Shown piece after piece: positions 63,580 to 64,000 of a stretch of DNA of 64,000 bases. The first letter of the stretch is position 1. Every line of letters starts with the position of its first letter. The stretch spans positions 114,358-178,357 of the forward strand of contig JAJFKE010000026.1 in assembly GCA_021773355.1 (NCBI GenBank), read 5' to 3'. Both the position numbers and the translations under genes were made by a program. The notes below the pieces were generated by a model. The model worked only from the letters and a program-made list of their open reading frames with translations, was not told the origin of the DNA and did no database searches. The DNA comes from Gammaproteobacteria bacterium. Its GTDB lineage: Bacteria; Pseudomonadota; Gammaproteobacteria; Pseudomonadales; Pseudohongiellaceae.

Positions 63580-64000
63580 GGCGCAGCCACCAGTATGGTC
63601 GTTGCTGTAGCGTGGCGCAGCAACAGGTCAGGCTTGTCGTCTTGATTTAGTGCTAAAACTTCGAATTCAAAAACAGTTCTTGAAGAGACATATTCCCAGA
63701 ACGGCTCGTCGGCGATGCTCAGGTCTTCCAATATTTTCTTGGCCGCCAGCGTGCCGTTCTCGGTCACATACAATGCGTCACGGCGACCGTCTCCGTCAAC
63801 ATCATAGAGTAGAGACATTTGCTCGGAGAGCGCGCGAGCATTGGCAGCCGAAAAGCTCTCGTCCAGCTTCGAACTCGGTCTTCGATTGAAAAATTGATTG
63901 CTTTCGCTGGCTTCGGTTCCAAACAATAACTGTGTGCGATTGATGCTTGCGTTACGGATAGCATCAACTACAGGGATTGTATAATAGCTGACATTGAGTA
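63576..64000 (-). CDS. FG-GAP repeat protein, C-terminal part (5' end outside window)
   Basis: The frame stays open to the window edge; about 140 C-terminal residues are visible. One calcium loop, DVDGDGRRDALYV, and VLALNQDDKPDLLLRHATAT mark another FG-GAP type protein. It is the first visible gene of the operon and overlaps the next by four bases. A TTG at 63926 could be read as a start, but upstream codons remain open and propeller-like, so a longer gene is more likely. Confidence 0.78.
   Translation of the reverse strand, partial: LNVSYYTIPVVDAIRNASINRTQLLFGTEASESNQFFNRRPSSKLDESFSAANARALSEQMSLLYDVDGDGRRDALYVTENGTLAAKKILEDLSIADEPFWEYVSSRTVFEFEVLALNQDDKPDLLLRHATATTILVAAP

Overview
The window looks like chromosomal DNA of a free-living, probably marine, aerobic gammaproteobacterium. 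Pointers are a FadE-type acyl-CoA dehydrogenase tail, a LiuR-controlled leucine/isovalerate gene set, DUF2333 and DUF2937 proteins, TesA, YaiI, a uvrA-ssb divergent pair, a TAXI-TRAP uptake system and many exported hydrolases. An OM182/Pseudohongiella-like lineage would fit, but that is a guess. I see no tRNA, rRNA, CRISPR array, intact transposase or integrase.

Layout. 1-4280: end of fadE, then liuR-liuA-liuB (leucine/isovalerate breakdown) behind a palindromic LiuR-type site; liuC, liuD and liuE do not follow. 4281-5646: a CI-like S24 repressor and a small HTH protein sharing three near-identical 12-bp palindromes. 5802-14413: mixed housekeeping and envelope genes (DUF599, ModF-like double ATPase, CBS protein, lipoprotein, CsaA, FecR-domain protein, PhoD-like phosphatase, GST, DUF3291, glyoxalase-fold). 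14451-21162: a same-strand run rich in exported hydrolases (PDLQGTW-type protein, metallo-beta-lactamase fold, penicillin-acylase family, Tat-type amidohydrolase), interrupted by a 264-bp inverted-repeat-bounded structured element. 21231-22528: ECF sigma operon. 22620-28475: DmeF-like metal exporter, CX4R phosphatase, a large thioredoxin-fold/cytochrome c/copper-monooxygenase fusion, and a Kef-type antiporter.

28533-34356 is accessory-looking: a CapK-like ligase with a one-base-overlapping GNAT protein, then a segment bounded by two exact 46-bp direct repeats holding a gluconolactonase 3' fragment, an intact orphan MacB/FtsX-type permease and a broken histidine kinase. 34794-38059: a ferrochelatase with an internal cysteine cluster, a membrane hybrid histidine kinase, and a 38-residue membrane protein behind an FNR-like site. 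38183-42237: a three-subunit molybdenum hydroxylase exported by Tat. 42657-46777: an M14 peptidase and, opposite it, a secreted caspase-like (orthocaspase) protein with a 64-residue triple repeat and three PPC domains. 46832-56427: uvrA/ssb, an RmlD-like protein, moeA, lipoprotein, DUF2333, DUF2937, yaiI, tesA. 56424-60552: a quinone-oxidoreductase-type reductase and a TAXI-TRAP transporter. 60774-64000: an operon of two FG-GAP proteins, a small membrane protein and a coiled-coil protein, cut by the window end.

The strongest candidates for something undescribed are the orthocaspase (44321-46777), the repeat-bounded permease segment (30524-34356), the structured element at 16857-17120, the fused copper monooxygenase (24463-26295), and the ligase/GNAT pair (28533-30499). 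All family names come from reading the translated sequence; no search was run.
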